From Rossellomorea aquimaris (GTDB lineage: Bacteria; Bacillota; Bacilli; Bacillales; Fictibacillaceae), in NCBI GenBank assembly GCA_020524245.1, contig JAIVLN010000004.1:248001-312000 (forward strand): a DNA stretch of 64,000 bases. The letters are read 5' to 3'. A model generated the notes under the pieces. That model was given only the letters and a program-made list of their open reading frames with translations. It was not told the origin of the DNA and made no database searches. Below are positions 55,581-63,988 of this stretch, piece after piece; positions within the stretch are counted from its first letter, which is position 1, and the number at the start of each line of letters is the position of its first letter. A program made the position numbers and the translations under genes.

Positions 55581-55617
55581 CGTCCCCGAAATTGACAAAA
55601 ATGCAAGATGGGGGACG
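55581..55617. repeat. Single unit resembling the keyword arrays
   Basis: CGTCCCC (55581-55587) and GGGGACG (55611-55617) flank a spacer that on the minus strand is 22 bases long. It matches the array 1 long spacer at 41361-41382 in 15 of 22 positions by eye, including the central TTTTT and the final TTTC. It lies in the cheR-ndk gap. Confidence 0.45.
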
Positions 55618-55684
55618 TTAGAAGTTTACCTTGCGCTAACTCCCCAGCAGTTTCGTGAGTATTTTTTCATCCTTAACTCCATAT

Positions 55685-55713
55685 AAAAAACCAGCTGGTT
55701 ATATCCAGCTGGT
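55685..55713 (-). terminator. ndk terminator
   Basis: On the minus strand ACCAGCTGG and CCAGCTGGT form a 9-bp stem followed by TTTTTT. Confidence 0.85.
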
Positions 55714-55725
55714 CAGTGTTTCATG

Positions 55726-56169
55726 TTATACCCATTTAGAGATTGTTTTTTCATAGTTTACAAGCTCTTCTTCTTTGAAGAAAAGATTGATTTCGCGTTC
55801 AGCACTTTCTGGTGAATCTGAACCGTGAATGATGTTTTGTCCAACTTGGACTGCATAGTCACCACGGATTGTTCCAGGTGCAGCGTCTGTAGGGTTTGTT
55901 TTCCCCATCATATTACGAGCTGTAGCGATTACGTTTTCACCTTCCCAAACCATTGCAAAAACAGGTCCAGATGTGATGAAGTCGACCAACTCACCGAAGA
56001 ATGGGCGTTCCTTATGCTCACCATAATGGTTTTGAGCCAATTCATCCGAGATTTGCATCAATTTCGCCCCTGCAAGTGTAAACCCTTTCTTTTCAAAGCG
56101 AGTTACGATTTCTCCAATCAAATTACGTTGAACTCCGTCAGGTTTAACCATCAAGAAAGTTTTCTCCAT
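55726..56169 (-). CDS. ndk: Nucleoside diphosphate kinase
   Basis: Balances nucleoside triphosphate pools by way of a phosphohistidine. It starts [20 protein letters not shown], and the active-site His lies in [16 protein letters not shown] (about 115). At 147 residues it is normal. The ATG at 56169 is preferred over a TTG two codons earlier, given the GGAG position. It lies between hepT and cheR, as in B. subtilis. Confidence 0.97.
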   Translation of the reverse strand: MEKTFLMVKPDGVQRNLIGEIVTRFEKKGFTLAGAKLMQISDELAQNHYGEHKERPFFGELVDFITSGPVFAMVWEGENVIATARNMMGKTNPTDAAPGTIRGDYAVQVGQNIIHGSDSPESAEREINLFFKEEELVNYEKTISKWV

Positions 56170-56255
56170 GTTCAAGCACTCCTATCTATGTATGATTTGG
56201 ACGTGCTGCATTGTCCGAAGTTGATTTTATCAAATTTTAAGCGTTTTCACAACAT

Positions 56256-57224
56256 TTAATAGTTTCGTCGACCGATATATTCCGCAATTTGTCGTAGGGA
56301 ACGCTTCGCCTTTATATCAGGAACTTGATCGAGCGCATGAAATGCCTTTTCCAAGTATCGATCCGCAATCTCTTTTGACCGATCGATTGCCCCCAACTCT
56401 TTAATTGCTCCAATCAAACTTTCAATATCGTCCCTTGTTATCGGCTGATTTTCCATGACATTACGTAATTGCTGTTCGAAAAATCGGTCCTCGCGGGCAA
56501 AGAAGACGGGCAATGTGATGTTCCCTTGTTGAAGATCACTTCCTGCCGGTTTACCGAGCTGCTTTTCAGTCGCTGTAAAATCAAGAATATCATCCGTAAT
56601 CTGGAATGCCATTCCAACATAGTAGCCGAACCGCTTCAGATGAAGTTGAATATCAGGCTCCGCATCTCCTGCAAGCGCGCCAAGTTCACAGCTGACGGAG
56701 ATCAAGAGTGCAGTCTTACGCTTGATCCTGCGGAAATAATCTTTGATATCCTGGTTGAGATTGTACTGATCCCGGATCTGCTCGATTTCTCCAAGACACA
56801 TATCAACAATGGCTTGTGAGAGGACATGATGTGCTTCAACTTTGTTCAGGTAGGTGATGTACTCCAATGATCTTGCAAAGATATAGTCTCCTGTGTACAT
56901 CGCCACTCTGTTGTCCCACTGCGCTTTAATCGTGGGCTTCCCTCGTCTTAAGGAGGCATCATCGATGACATCATCGTGCACGAGTGAAGCCATATGAATC
57001 AGTTCCAATGCAACAGCTGCTCTTTTGACGCGTTCCACATCGTATTTCCCGAATTGTGCAGATAACAGCACAAAAACAGGGCGAATCCGCTTTCCCCCTG
57101 CTTTTAACAATTGGGTCGATGCATCTTGTAGGATGGAGTGCTGAGCTTCAATCGTCTTCTCCAAATCCTTTTCAATTGTAGATAAGTCAGTCCTCAAATG
57201 GGAATAGATTGTCGTCAATTTCAT
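56256..57224 (-). CDS. hepT: Heptaprenyl diphosphate synthase component II
   Basis: Catalytic subunit of the two-part enzyme that makes the C35 chain of menaquinone-7. Both Asp-rich motifs are intact: LVHDDVIDDASLRRGKPT (about 83-100) and FQITDDILDFTAT (about 212-224), with GGKRIRPVFVLLSAQ near the N terminus. It works with HepS (57.97-58.78 kb), with menG between, in the conserved gerC cluster. The gap to menG is 13 bases. Confidence 0.95.
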   Translation of the reverse strand: MKLTTIYSHLRTDLSTIEKDLEKTIEAQHSILQDASTQLLKAGGKRIRPVFVLLSAQFGKYDVERVKRAAVALELIHMASLVHDDVIDDASLRRGKPTIKAQWDNRVAMYTGDYIFARSLEYITYLNKVEAHHVLSQAIVDMCLGEIEQIRDQYNLNQDIKDYFRRIKRKTALLISVSCELGALAGDAEPDIQLHLKRFGYYVGMAFQITDDILDFTATEKQLGKPAGSDLQQGNITLPVFFAREDRFFEQQLRNVMENQPITRDDIESLIGAIKELGAIDRSKEIADRYLEKAFHALDQVPDIKAKRSLRQIAEYIGRRNY

Positions 57225-57237
57225 ATTTTCACCTAAT

Positions 57238-57963
57238 TTAATTCTTGGTGTTTTTCACGGGTTTCTGACCGATATGTGTTGCCGCAACCCCGCCTGAATA
57301 AGGAATCGCTTCGACACGTTCAAAGCCGGTCGTTTCAAATAACCTGGCGAGCTCTCTCCGACCAGGAAATTCTTTTGCAGACTCTTGCAACCAAGAATAT
57401 TCTTCATAACTTTTTGCAAACATACGCCCTAACAACGGCATGAGATATCGGAAATACCCATAGTAAAGTTGACGGAATACAGGCATCGTTGGCTGTGATG
57501 TTTCCAGACATACGAGTTTTCCACCAGGCTTCAAAACTCTGTACATTTCTTTCAGGACCTGTTTCAAGTCCGGGACATTTCTCAAGCCGAACCCAATCGT
57601 TACATAATCAAACTTACCATCCTCGAAAGGAAGTTCCATCGCATTGCCATGTAAAAGCTTGATATTCGCAATTCCTTCATGCTTCACTTTTTGTGCTCCG
57701 ACTTTTAGCATGTTTTTACTGAAATCAAGTCCGTAAGCTTGCCCGTCCTCACCGATCGCTTTTGCCATTGCAATCGTCCAATCGGCCGTTCCACAACAGA
57801 CGTCCAGTGTTGTCGATCCTTCCTGGACATCCATACGCTTCATTGTATCTTTCCGCCAGGCAACATGACGCTGGAAGCTGATGATAGAGTTCATCTTGTC
57901 GTAATTCGTAGAGATGGACTCGAACACTTGATGGACACGTTGTTCCTTTGATTCTTGATGCAT
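57238..57963 (-). CDS. menG: Demethylmenaquinone methyltransferase
   Basis: SAM-dependent last step of menaquinone synthesis. It has [18 protein letters not shown], the SAM-binding [15 protein letters not shown] (about 48-62), [12 protein letters not shown] and [14 protein letters not shown]. The ATG at 57963 is chosen because the longer frame overlaps hepS and GGGTAAAGG lies upstream of this start (241 residues). It lies between hepS and hepT. Confidence 0.95.
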   Translation of the reverse strand: MHQESKEQRVHQVFESISTNYDKMNSIISFQRHVAWRKDTMKRMDVQEGSTTLDVCCGTADWTIAMAKAIGEDGQAYGLDFSKNMLKVGAQKVKHEGIANIKLLHGNAMELPFEDGKFDYVTIGFGLRNVPDLKQVLKEMYRVLKPGGKLVCLETSQPTMPVFRQLYYGYFRYLMPLLGRMFAKSYEEYSWLQESAKEFPGRRELARLFETTGFERVEAIPYSGGVAATHIGQKPVKNTKN

Positions 57964-57967
57964 ACCT

Positions 57968-58783
57968 TTACCCTTCTTCCGCATATGTCTTCTTCAAAAA
58001 CCCTGATTCTTTAATATAGTGGTCAATTCTGCGCTCCAAAATCGTATACATGATCGGTTCTTGTGACCATAACTTCTCCAGTCTAGCTTTGGAATGGAGA
58101 ATATAAGAATCTATGACTTCCAGAATCTGATGTTTCAATGATAGCCAGCTTGCCTTGGAACGATTCAAATGATTCATCACTTTCGCTGCTAACGGTGTAT
58201 AGTGGTTGTTCTGAATCTCTGAACGTTCGATCAACATCCTTTTCATGAAAGAAAACTCATCAGCAATCCCTTTCCAGAGTGGTAAGTGAAAATGATCAGC
58301 CGTTTTCAAGAGCAAGGAAGATTCAATCCGGTGAATGTTTTCCATAGACGTTTCAATGGATTGTCTGTCGTTTTTATAATATTGCATCTTGTTCTCATTA
58401 ATTTCTTGAATCGCTTGAGCAAGTGTGCGGATCATAGATAAATCCTTGATTTCAGAGAGGAGATAATAATAGAGACTACTATAATAATCCCCAGCGAGAA
58501 CAGACAACTGACGATTCTTTTTATCCTCGTCAGTCATAACTTCATGCGATGAGATGCGCTCATGAGTATCCAATGCAATTTGAACAAGCATGGTCGAAAT
58601 CGCATAATTGTCCAGTTCCTCTTCCGGTAAATCTTTTTCTTTCAAGATGATGTATGTGAGTAGAAGTTTATCTTCATCAATGACCGGCTTTTCGATATAG
58701 CGCATCAAATAGGGATGCTGTAAGCGTTTATTGATCTTTTGAAGTAAATCTGAAATTTTCAGGTCCATTTCATATTTTTGCAT
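57968..58783 (-). CDS. hepS: Heptaprenyl diphosphate synthase component I
   Basis: Non-catalytic partner of HepT that sets chain length. The 271 residues are helical, with [20 protein letters not shown] near the N terminus and [20 protein letters not shown] in the middle, a stretch typical of HepS. Sequence conservation in this family is low, so the call leans on the hepS-menG-hepT context. The ribosome binding site is modest (TTAGGG). Confidence 0.9.
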   Translation of the reverse strand: MQKYEMDLKISDLLQKINKRLQHPYLMRYIEKPVIDEDKLLLTYIILKEKDLPEEELDNYAISTMLVQIALDTHERISSHEVMTDEDKKNRQLSVLAGDYYSSLYYYLLSEIKDLSMIRTLAQAIQEINENKMQYYKNDRQSIETSMENIHRIESSLLLKTADHFHLPLWKGIADEFSFMKRMLIERSEIQNNHYTPLAAKVMNHLNRSKASWLSLKHQILEVIDSYILHSKARLEKLWSQEPIMYTILERRIDHYIKESGFLKKTYAEEG

Positions 58784-58976
58784 TATGCCCTAAGCCCCCA
58801 CCGATTCCACTGTATTGTGCCACGAATGGAAATCGTCGTGTTAATCTTATGTATTCCGTTGATAATGTATTGTCTATTATATCATAAAACCCCTTCTATC
58901 ATACGGTTCATATTTTCACCAGATACGAGGGGTCTCACTACTTCAAACCTTTATGTAACGCCTGTTCAGTGTGTGT

Positions 58977-59021
58977 TCAGGGCTCTCTCGTAAACACCAC
59001 AGAAGAGAGCTCTGACACTTC
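58977..59021 (-). other. Hairpin between mtrB and hepS
   Basis: TCAG.GCTCTCT and AGAGAGC.CTGA pair across about 15 bases just after mtrB, without a U run. It could protect a 3' end or separate folE-mtrB from hepS-menG-hepT expression. The rest of the 245-base gap shows no gene. Confidence 0.45.
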
Positions 59022-59028
59022 ATGCCGG

Positions 59029-59253
59029 TTAGTCCTGATCGGTATGCATTTCACCATGTCGAGTCTGGATGACTGCTTTACCCCTTACTTTGACAGCAGA
59101 GGTGTGTTCTGTGAATTGGGCGATCATCACTTCGTTCTTATCGAGTTTTTCTGAGTGATGGAAACGGGTATCCGACCCACGCGTCAAACCAATGACATTT
59201 ACACCATTTTCTTTCGCCTTGATGACGAAGAATTCATTTTCAGAAGTTGCCAT
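59029..59253 (-). CDS. mtrB: Tryptophan RNA-binding attenuation protein (TRAP)
   Basis: An 11-subunit ring protein that, when loaded with tryptophan, wraps leader RNA carrying GAG/UAG repeats and causes termination or blocks translation. The 74 residues include [39 protein letters not shown] and [15 protein letters not shown]; the Lys and Arg residues are those that contact RNA in B. subtilis TRAP. GGAGG fits the ATG at 59253. It follows folE, as in B. subtilis mtrAB. The trp operon it normally controls is missing from its usual place in this window. Confidence 0.95.
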   Translation of the reverse strand: MATSENEFFVIKAKENGVNVIGLTRGSDTRFHHSEKLDKNEVMIAQFTEHTSAVKVRGKAVIQTRHGEMHTDQD

Positions 59254-59268
59254 TTTCATACCTCCACG

Positions 59269-59826
59269 TTAAGACTTGATTAAACTCATGACCTCAGCAC
59301 GTGCTGCTTGATCTTCTTCAAAGATTCCTCTAACAGCTGATGTGATCGTCTCCGAACCAGGCTTCTTCACTCCACGCATCGTCATACACATGTGTTCCGC
59401 TTCAATAATGACCATAACACCATGGGGTTGTAGGGAACGAAGCAATGAATCTGCAATCGTAGAGGTAATCCGTTCCTGAAGTTGAGGACGTTTTGCGACC
59501 GCTTCCACAGCTCGCGCTAATTTACTCAATCCGGTAACTTTACCGCCTTTCGGTATGTATGCAACATGTGCTTTTCCGAAGAAAGGAACCAGATGATGTT
59601 CACACATGGAATAGAACGGAATATCTTTTACGAGGACAAGCTCTTCGTGATCTTCCCCGAAAACAGTTTTGAAATGTTCTGAAGGATCTTGATTCAAACC
59701 TTGAAAAACTTCTTCATACATTCGAGCCACTCGACTTGGTGTATCTAAAAGCCCCTCACGATCAGGGTCTTCTCCAATTGCTTCAAGTATCATTCTTACA
59801 GCTGTTTCAATTTTGCTATGATCCAT
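59269..59826 (-). CDS. folE: GTP cyclohydrolase I
   Basis: First step of folate synthesis, forming dihydroneopterin triphosphate. The zinc ligands lie in [18 protein letters not shown] (about 73-90) and [13 protein letters not shown] (about 144-156); the substrate loop [20 protein letters not shown] is also present. The ATG at 59826 has AAGGAG 8 bases upstream. It is upstream of mtrB and is the old mtrA. Confidence 0.97.
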   Translation of the reverse strand: MDHSKIETAVRMILEAIGEDPDREGLLDTPSRVARMYEEVFQGLNQDPSEHFKTVFGEDHEELVLVKDIPFYSMCEHHLVPFFGKAHVAYIPKGGKVTGLSKLARAVEAVAKRPQLQERITSTIADSLLRSLQPHGVMVIIEAEHMCMTMRGVKKPGSETITSAVRGIFEEDQAARAEVMSLIKS

Positions 59827-59939
59827 TTCCAATGCTCCTTCGTTAATACAGTATCAAACAGATAATAGCACAATAGCCACTTTAGACGCAAAAAAGAAGA
59901 GCCGAATGTTCGACTCTTCTCCGATGCCCTATGTAATTA

Positions 59940-60212
59940 TTACTTAACAGCGTCTTTAAGGGCTTTACCTGGTTTAAATGCAGGTACCTTGCTTGCAGGG
60001 ATTTCAATCTCTTCACCTGTTTGTGGGTTACGGCCTTTACGAGCAGCACGCTCACGTACTTCGAAGTTTCCGAAACCGATGAGTTGAACTTTGTCCCCGC
60101 CTTTTAGTGAAGATTCAATCGCTTCGAATACAGCGTCAACTGTTTTAGAAACGTCCTTCTTAGAAAGTTGGGTTTGCTCAGATACAGAATTGATTAGATC
60201 TGTCTTGTTCAC
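59940..60212 (-). CDS. hup: DNA-binding protein HU
   Basis: Abundant nucleoid protein that bends DNA as a dimer. The 90 residues start [20 protein letters not shown], with [21 protein letters not shown] (described in part, the DNA-binding arm) and end [13 protein letters not shown]. The start is the second of two nearby GTG codons: the first is part of AGGAGGTGA. It lies between spoIVA and folE, as hbs does in B. subtilis. Confidence 0.96.
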   Translation of the reverse strand: MNKTDLINSVSEQTQLSKKDVSKTVDAVFEAIESSLKGGDKVQLIGFGNFEVRERAARKGRNPQTGEEIEIPASKVPAFKPGKALKDAVK

Positions 60213-60478
60213 ACGACTCACCTCCTCTCAATGAGTTCGTTTCATTTTAGTTTTAGTCATTATAACCAATTATTCAAGGAACTAACAGCGTCAATACGTT
60301 GACATGCCTTATATTAAACGATATTGAATCGAAATTCAATCATTTTTAGGTATATTTCCTAATCGAAAGTAAATATCAGGCAATTCACGCTGAATCTAGA
60401 TATATCAACGGTTCGCCCAACCATCATAACATCTAATGCATGAAATGAGCAAAAACTAGCCCAAATTCCCTGTTCAAG

Positions 60479-60577
60479 TTATCCTGCCCTTAAATCTGGT
60501 TTCTCGCTTTTTCAGGGTAAGAAAGAGCTCTTATCCTGCCCGATATCACATCTTCTACCTTTTCGGAGAGGATAAGA
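60479..60577. repeat. Keyword repeat array 2, 52-bp period
   Basis: TTATCCTGCCC occurs at 60479 and again at 60531, exactly 52 bases apart. Between them lie a spacer ending CTCGCTTTTTC and then CAGGGTAAG (60513-60521), an approximate inverse of the keyword, followed by AAAGAGC, as in the array 1 short spacer. A second spacer ending CCTTTTC and the inverse keyword GGATAAG (60570-60576) follow. The rest of the 418-base gap between HU and spoIVA holds the HU upstream region and the spoIVA terminator. Confidence 0.7.
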
Positions 60578-60588
60578 CCGTTACATTC

Positions 60589-60625
60589 AAAAAAAAAAGA
60601 AAAGACTCCACTGAATTGGAGTCTT
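60589..60625 (-). terminator. spoIVA terminator
   Basis: On the minus strand AAGACTCCA and TGGAGTCTT form a 9-bp stem followed by TTCTTTTTTTTTT. Confidence 0.85.
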
Positions 60626-60630
60626 CTGGA

Positions 60631-62109
60631 TTATAGGATGATCGCGATCAGTCCGCCTGAACCTTCGTTAATGATGCGTTCTAATGTCTCCTTTAGCTTA
60701 TACCGCGCATTTTCTGGCATTAGCGATATCTTCGCCTGAATACCTTCGCGTACGATGGAGTTAAGCGACCTTCCGAAGATATCGGAGTTCCAGATTGAGA
60801 GTGGATCGTCCTCGAAGTCTTGCATCAAGTATCGGACCAGTTCTTCGCTCTGCTTTTCGGTACCGATGATTGGTGCGAACTCGGATTCTACGTCAACCTT
60901 GATCATATGGATGGATGGCGCGACAGCTTTCAATCGGACTCCGAACCTGGATCCTTGACGGATGATTTCAGGTTCATCAAGGCTCATATCTGATAAGGCT
61001 GGTGCTGCGATTCCATATCCCGTCTGCTTCACCATGCGGAGTGCGTCTGCAATCTGATCATATTCTGACTTCGCATGGGCAAAATCCTGCATGAGCTGTA
61101 AGAGATGGTCTTTACCCCTGATTTCGACACCGACGACATCTTTTAAGATTTGGTCATATAAATCGTCTGGCGCGTAAAGATCGATTTCTGCAATCCCTTG
61201 CCCCATTTCGATACCTGCAAGCCTCGCTTCGTCAATGAATTCATAATCGGTAAAGTTTCCGACCACACGATCCACATCACGAAGACGCTTGATATCTTTT
61301 ACAGTCTCACGAACCGACTCTTCATAGCTGTTTCGGAGCCAGTGTTCGTTGTTCAAGACCATTACCCAGCTCGGAAGATTAACGTTGACTTCCAGCACAG
61401 GAAATTCGTAAAGGACCTCTCTTAGAACATTGTTGATGTCATGCTCTGTCATGCTTTCTACACTTAACGATAGACAAGGGATATCGTATTTCTCGCATAG
61501 ATCCCTCCGCAGCTTCTCTGTCTCTGGATGATGCGGATGTACGGAGTTGATGAGCATGATGAACGGTTTACCGACTTCCTTCAATTCATCGACGATCCGC
61601 TCTTCTGATTCTACATAATCATATCGCGGAATCTCGCCGATTGAACCGTCCGTTGTGACAACTACCCCTAAGGTTGAATGTTCTTGTATGACTTTTCTCG
61701 TACCGATTTCTGCTGCTTCATGAAACGGAATCGGTTCTTCGTACCAAGGTGTATGAATCATCCTAGGACCATTTTCGTCCTCGTAACCCTTTGCACTCGG
61801 TACTGCATAACCTACGCTGTCTACTAAGCGTATATTCACTTCTAATCCATCGTCCACTTCGATCTTGACAGCATTATTCGGCACGAATTTAGGTTCAGTC
61901 GTCATGATCGTCTTACCAGCCGCACTTTGAGGCAGCTCATCTTGAGCACGCATCTTTTCAGACTCGCTCTCAATGTTCGGCAGTACGACGAGTTCCATGA
62001 ACTTTTTAATGAAAGTTGATTTACCGGTTCTTACAGCCCCCACTACACCCAAATATATATCGCCGCCAGTCCGTTCTGCGATATCTTTGAAGATATCAAC
62101 TTTTTCCAT
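60631..62109 (-). CDS. spoIVA: Stage IV sporulation protein A
   Basis: ATPase that polymerises around the forespore as the basement layer of the coat, anchored by SpoVM. The N-terminal TRAFAC-type NTPase has GAVRTGKSTFIKKF (Walker A, about 24-37), VDSVGY and the threonine-bearing GKTIMTTEPKFVP (sensor loop). A middle domain and the conserved C-terminal end (SGGLIAIIL) complete 492 residues, the family length. AGGGG precedes the ATG, and a sigma E-like promoter lies upstream. Confidence 0.98.
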   Translation of the reverse strand: MEKVDIFKDIAERTGGDIYLGVVGAVRTGKSTFIKKFMELVVLPNIESESEKMRAQDELPQSAAGKTIMTTEPKFVPNNAVKIEVDDGLEVNIRLVDSVGYAVPSAKGYEDENGPRMIHTPWYEEPIPFHEAAEIGTRKVIQEHSTLGVVVTTDGSIGEIPRYDYVESEERIVDELKEVGKPFIMLINSVHPHHPETEKLRRDLCEKYDIPCLSLSVESMTEHDINNVLREVLYEFPVLEVNVNLPSWVMVLNNEHWLRNSYEESVRETVKDIKRLRDVDRVVGNFTDYEFIDEARLAGIEMGQGIAEIDLYAPDDLYDQILKDVVGVEIRGKDHLLQLMQDFAHAKSEYDQIADALRMVKQTGYGIAAPALSDMSLDEPEIIRQGSRFGVRLKAVAPSIHMIKVDVESEFAPIIGTEKQSEELVRYLMQDFEDDPLSIWNSDIFGRSLNSIVREGIQAKISLMPENARYKLKETLERIINEGSGGLIAIIL

Positions 62110-62160
62110 TTGTTCCCCTCCCCATTCCAGAGTAGTGTTTGGGTAGTTATAGACAATATA

Positions 62161-62188
62161 TGTCTATGATGTTGTCCAACGAATATGA
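62161..62188 (-). promoter_or_regulatory. Putative sigma E promoter of spoIVA
   Basis: On the minus strand TCATATT (62182-62188) and CATAGACA (62161-62168) with a 13-base spacing resemble the early mother-cell consensus. A small inverted repeat (TAGACA/TGTCTA) overlaps the -10 side. Confidence 0.5.
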
Positions 62189-62276
62189 CTGTTCTTGTGA
62201 TAAAACTAAAAATAATATCGTAGATTCGGTCTTGCGATCACGTCATCGTCGGAGAAATAACCATCCTATTGAACGT

Positions 62277-62320
62277 AAAAAATCCCTCCCTTACTACACT
62301 TTATTGGTAGAAGAGAGGGA
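62277..62320 (-). terminator. yphF terminator
   Basis: On the minus strand TCCCTC, a long loop and GAGGGA are followed by TTTTTT. Confidence 0.65.
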
Positions 62321-62363
62321 ACATACCTATTTCGGTGAGAAAAACTTGTTTTCCGACTACTTG

Positions 62364-63089
62364 TCATTTTTCGGATTTTTCTAATAAAAAGACAGGCTCA
62401 TCATTCTCGACGGTGTAAGGAACTGAAAATGCAGGGACGAATGGAGAATCTTCCATCAGAATATCCCTTATGTCATCACCGTTTTTAAAATCATACTGTT
62501 TGTTTTGGAGTGTCTGGTATAGATCCATAGAATAATCGATGTAGACGTTATTCTGACCATCCACAATGAATGGAAGGTTATTTCCTGTGAATGGACTCCT
62601 CACAACAGGTTGCTCCTTATAACCTAATTCTTTGTGCTTTAGCGTATACCGATTGTTCGCCAAAACATCTTTATAAGGTGGATAGTCATTTTTTTGTATA
62701 TATAGTCGTAATTTCATCTTGAAATCCTTAAGGTGTTCTACTGTTTCAAGATCTACTAGCTTTACGACCGGGTCTTTCTCAACATCGACCAGGACGTATT
62801 GGAAGACACCCCCGTTTTCGAACGAATTTCCGGGAGGTTCTGGTATATACCGAGGCACTAGTTTTCCGAAATCAATAGGATACTTGATGTACATCCCTGT
62901 GCCTTGTTCACGGTTTTCGATCGGTAGTACACCATAATCCATCCGGTACTGATTGACCGCATCCTGGACAGCATTCAACTGTTGCTTATATGGTACACGA
63001 TTCTGTGTCATACGTTCCTCAGGATAGAGACAGCCCGTCAATAGTGTAAAAGAAAGGACACCGACTACGAAATATATGAAACGCTTCAT
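62364..63089 (-). CDS. yphF: YphF family lipoprotein
   Basis: A 241-residue protein with a lipoprotein signal: VGVLSFTLLTGC puts the lipobox Cys at about residue 20. The mature part begins LYPEERMTQNRVPYKQQLNA, closely like B. subtilis YphF, and goes on with MDYGVLPIENREQG and IKYPIDFGKLVPRYIPEPPG. Its role is unknown; placement between yphE and spoIVA is conserved and suggests a link to sporulation, which is inference. Confidence 0.88.
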   Translation of the reverse strand: MKRFIYFVVGVLSFTLLTGCLYPEERMTQNRVPYKQQLNAVQDAVNQYRMDYGVLPIENREQGTGMYIKYPIDFGKLVPRYIPEPPGNSFENGGVFQYVLVDVEKDPVVKLVDLETVEHLKDFKMKLRLYIQKNDYPPYKDVLANNRYTLKHKELGYKEQPVVRSPFTGNNLPFIVDGQNNVYIDYSMDLYQTLQNKQYDFKNGDDIRDILMEDSPFVPAFSVPYTVENDEPVFLLEKSEK

Positions 63090-63135
63090 GTTATCACCTG
63101 ACTTACTAAGCTATGTAAAATCATATTACTAGGGA

Positions 63136-63336
63136 TTACTCTGGAACGGGACCGCTGAACACAACAAATATGAGCAGGATCCCTGCAGTAATCATACATG
63201 CATATGCAAAGATCGAGATGATCCCTTTGAGGATACCGTTGAGTTTCGTCCGGCTGATGGATATTGAAATGACTGAAATGAACATCAGTCCGATTGCAGC
63301 AAGAGCGATCCACATCTTGATTAATCCTACAGACAT
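63136..63336 (-). CDS. yphE: YphE family small membrane protein (DUF2768)
   Basis: A 66-residue protein with two membrane segments (about 7-25, MWIALAAIGLMFISVISIS, and about 38-61, IISIFAYACMITAGILLIFVV). It fits DUF2768 and the position of yphE, just upstream of yphF. The function is unknown. GGAGGTAA precedes the ATG. Confidence 0.85.
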   Translation of the reverse strand: MSVGLIKMWIALAAIGLMFISVISISISRTKLNGILKGIISIFAYACMITAGILLIFVVFSGPVPE

Positions 63337-63464
63337 GCGCTTACCTCCTTATTTCCGGGTTTCATTATAGCACATTTTCTGAATAGAACATATGAACGAA
63401 TAAGGACAACTTGAAATGGTGAGAAAAATAATGGATTTTTTATCTATGATTCGCTCATTTTCCT

Positions 63465-63541
63465 GTATGTAGCTTTTCGGCTACTCATACACGAACTATG
63501 AATATTCCAAATCACCGTATGTACGTTTTCAGCGACTCATA
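63465..63541. repeat. Keyword repeat pair 3, 52-bp period
   Basis: Two 25-base copies (63465-63489 and 63517-63541) start exactly 52 bases apart and agree at 21 of 25 positions: GTATGTA..TTTTC.GC.ACTCATA. Each copy is flanked by short inverse elements (CTCATA with TATGA). It lies in the 397-base gap between yphE and spoVIF; the rest of that gap holds only the spoVIF terminator. Confidence 0.6.
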
Positions 63542-63589
63542 AACTTCTTATGAGTAGTCGATAGCGAATTGAGAAATATCATCCCAGCC

Positions 63590-63627
63590 AAAATAAAAGC
63601 TGAAGAAAAGGGGCGCCTTTTCTCCAG
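63590..63627 (-). terminator. spoVIF terminator
   Basis: On the minus strand CTGGAGAAAAGG and CCTTTTCTTCAG pair (two mismatches) and are followed by CTTTTATTTT. Confidence 0.65.
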
Positions 63628-63733
63628 CAATTGACTAAATAACATTTCCCGCTGCAGCTCAAATGTCCATTCCATGCTAGTTTATGCAAATTTATGGATA
63701 CCTGTATCGCTCAATCGCCTATTTACATCAATA

Positions 63734-63988
63734 TTATTTCTTATTGAACATTTTCGCGATCGAGGCCATGTCCAGAGGGATATTATTATTTATGATCGCC
63801 TTTACGATCTGATCTTCTTTTTCTTTAGAAACCGGTACCCCCGCCATACGAGAGACCTGGGAAATCAATTGGCGAATCGTCTTTTCATCACGTAAATTGG
63901 CATTTTGTACAGAATCGGCTAGCTTGAAAATATCTTCTTTCTTTACACCTGTCTTCTTTTCAATGTCATCCATGAAATTTCTGTCCAT
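63734..63988 (-). CDS. spoVIF: Stage VI sporulation protein F
   Basis: An 84-residue helical protein with the SpoVIF pattern: NFMDDIEKKTGVKKEDIFKL at the N terminus, DEKTIRQLISQVSRMAGVPV in the middle, and NNIPLDMASIAKMFNKK at the end. In Bacillus SpoVIF is a late mother-cell protein needed for proper coat assembly. AGGAGGA lies 6 bases before the ATG, just inside the window edge. Confidence 0.9.
   Translation of the reverse strand: MDRNFMDDIEKKTGVKKEDIFKLADSVQNANLRDEKTIRQLISQVSRMAGVPVSKEKEDQIVKAIINNNIPLDMASIAKMFNKK

Noticed and set aside
60257-60320. Strong sigma A promoter for the HU gene
   Set aside because: A TATAAT is present near 60258, but no acceptable -35 lies at 16-18 bases, so it was not listed as a feature.
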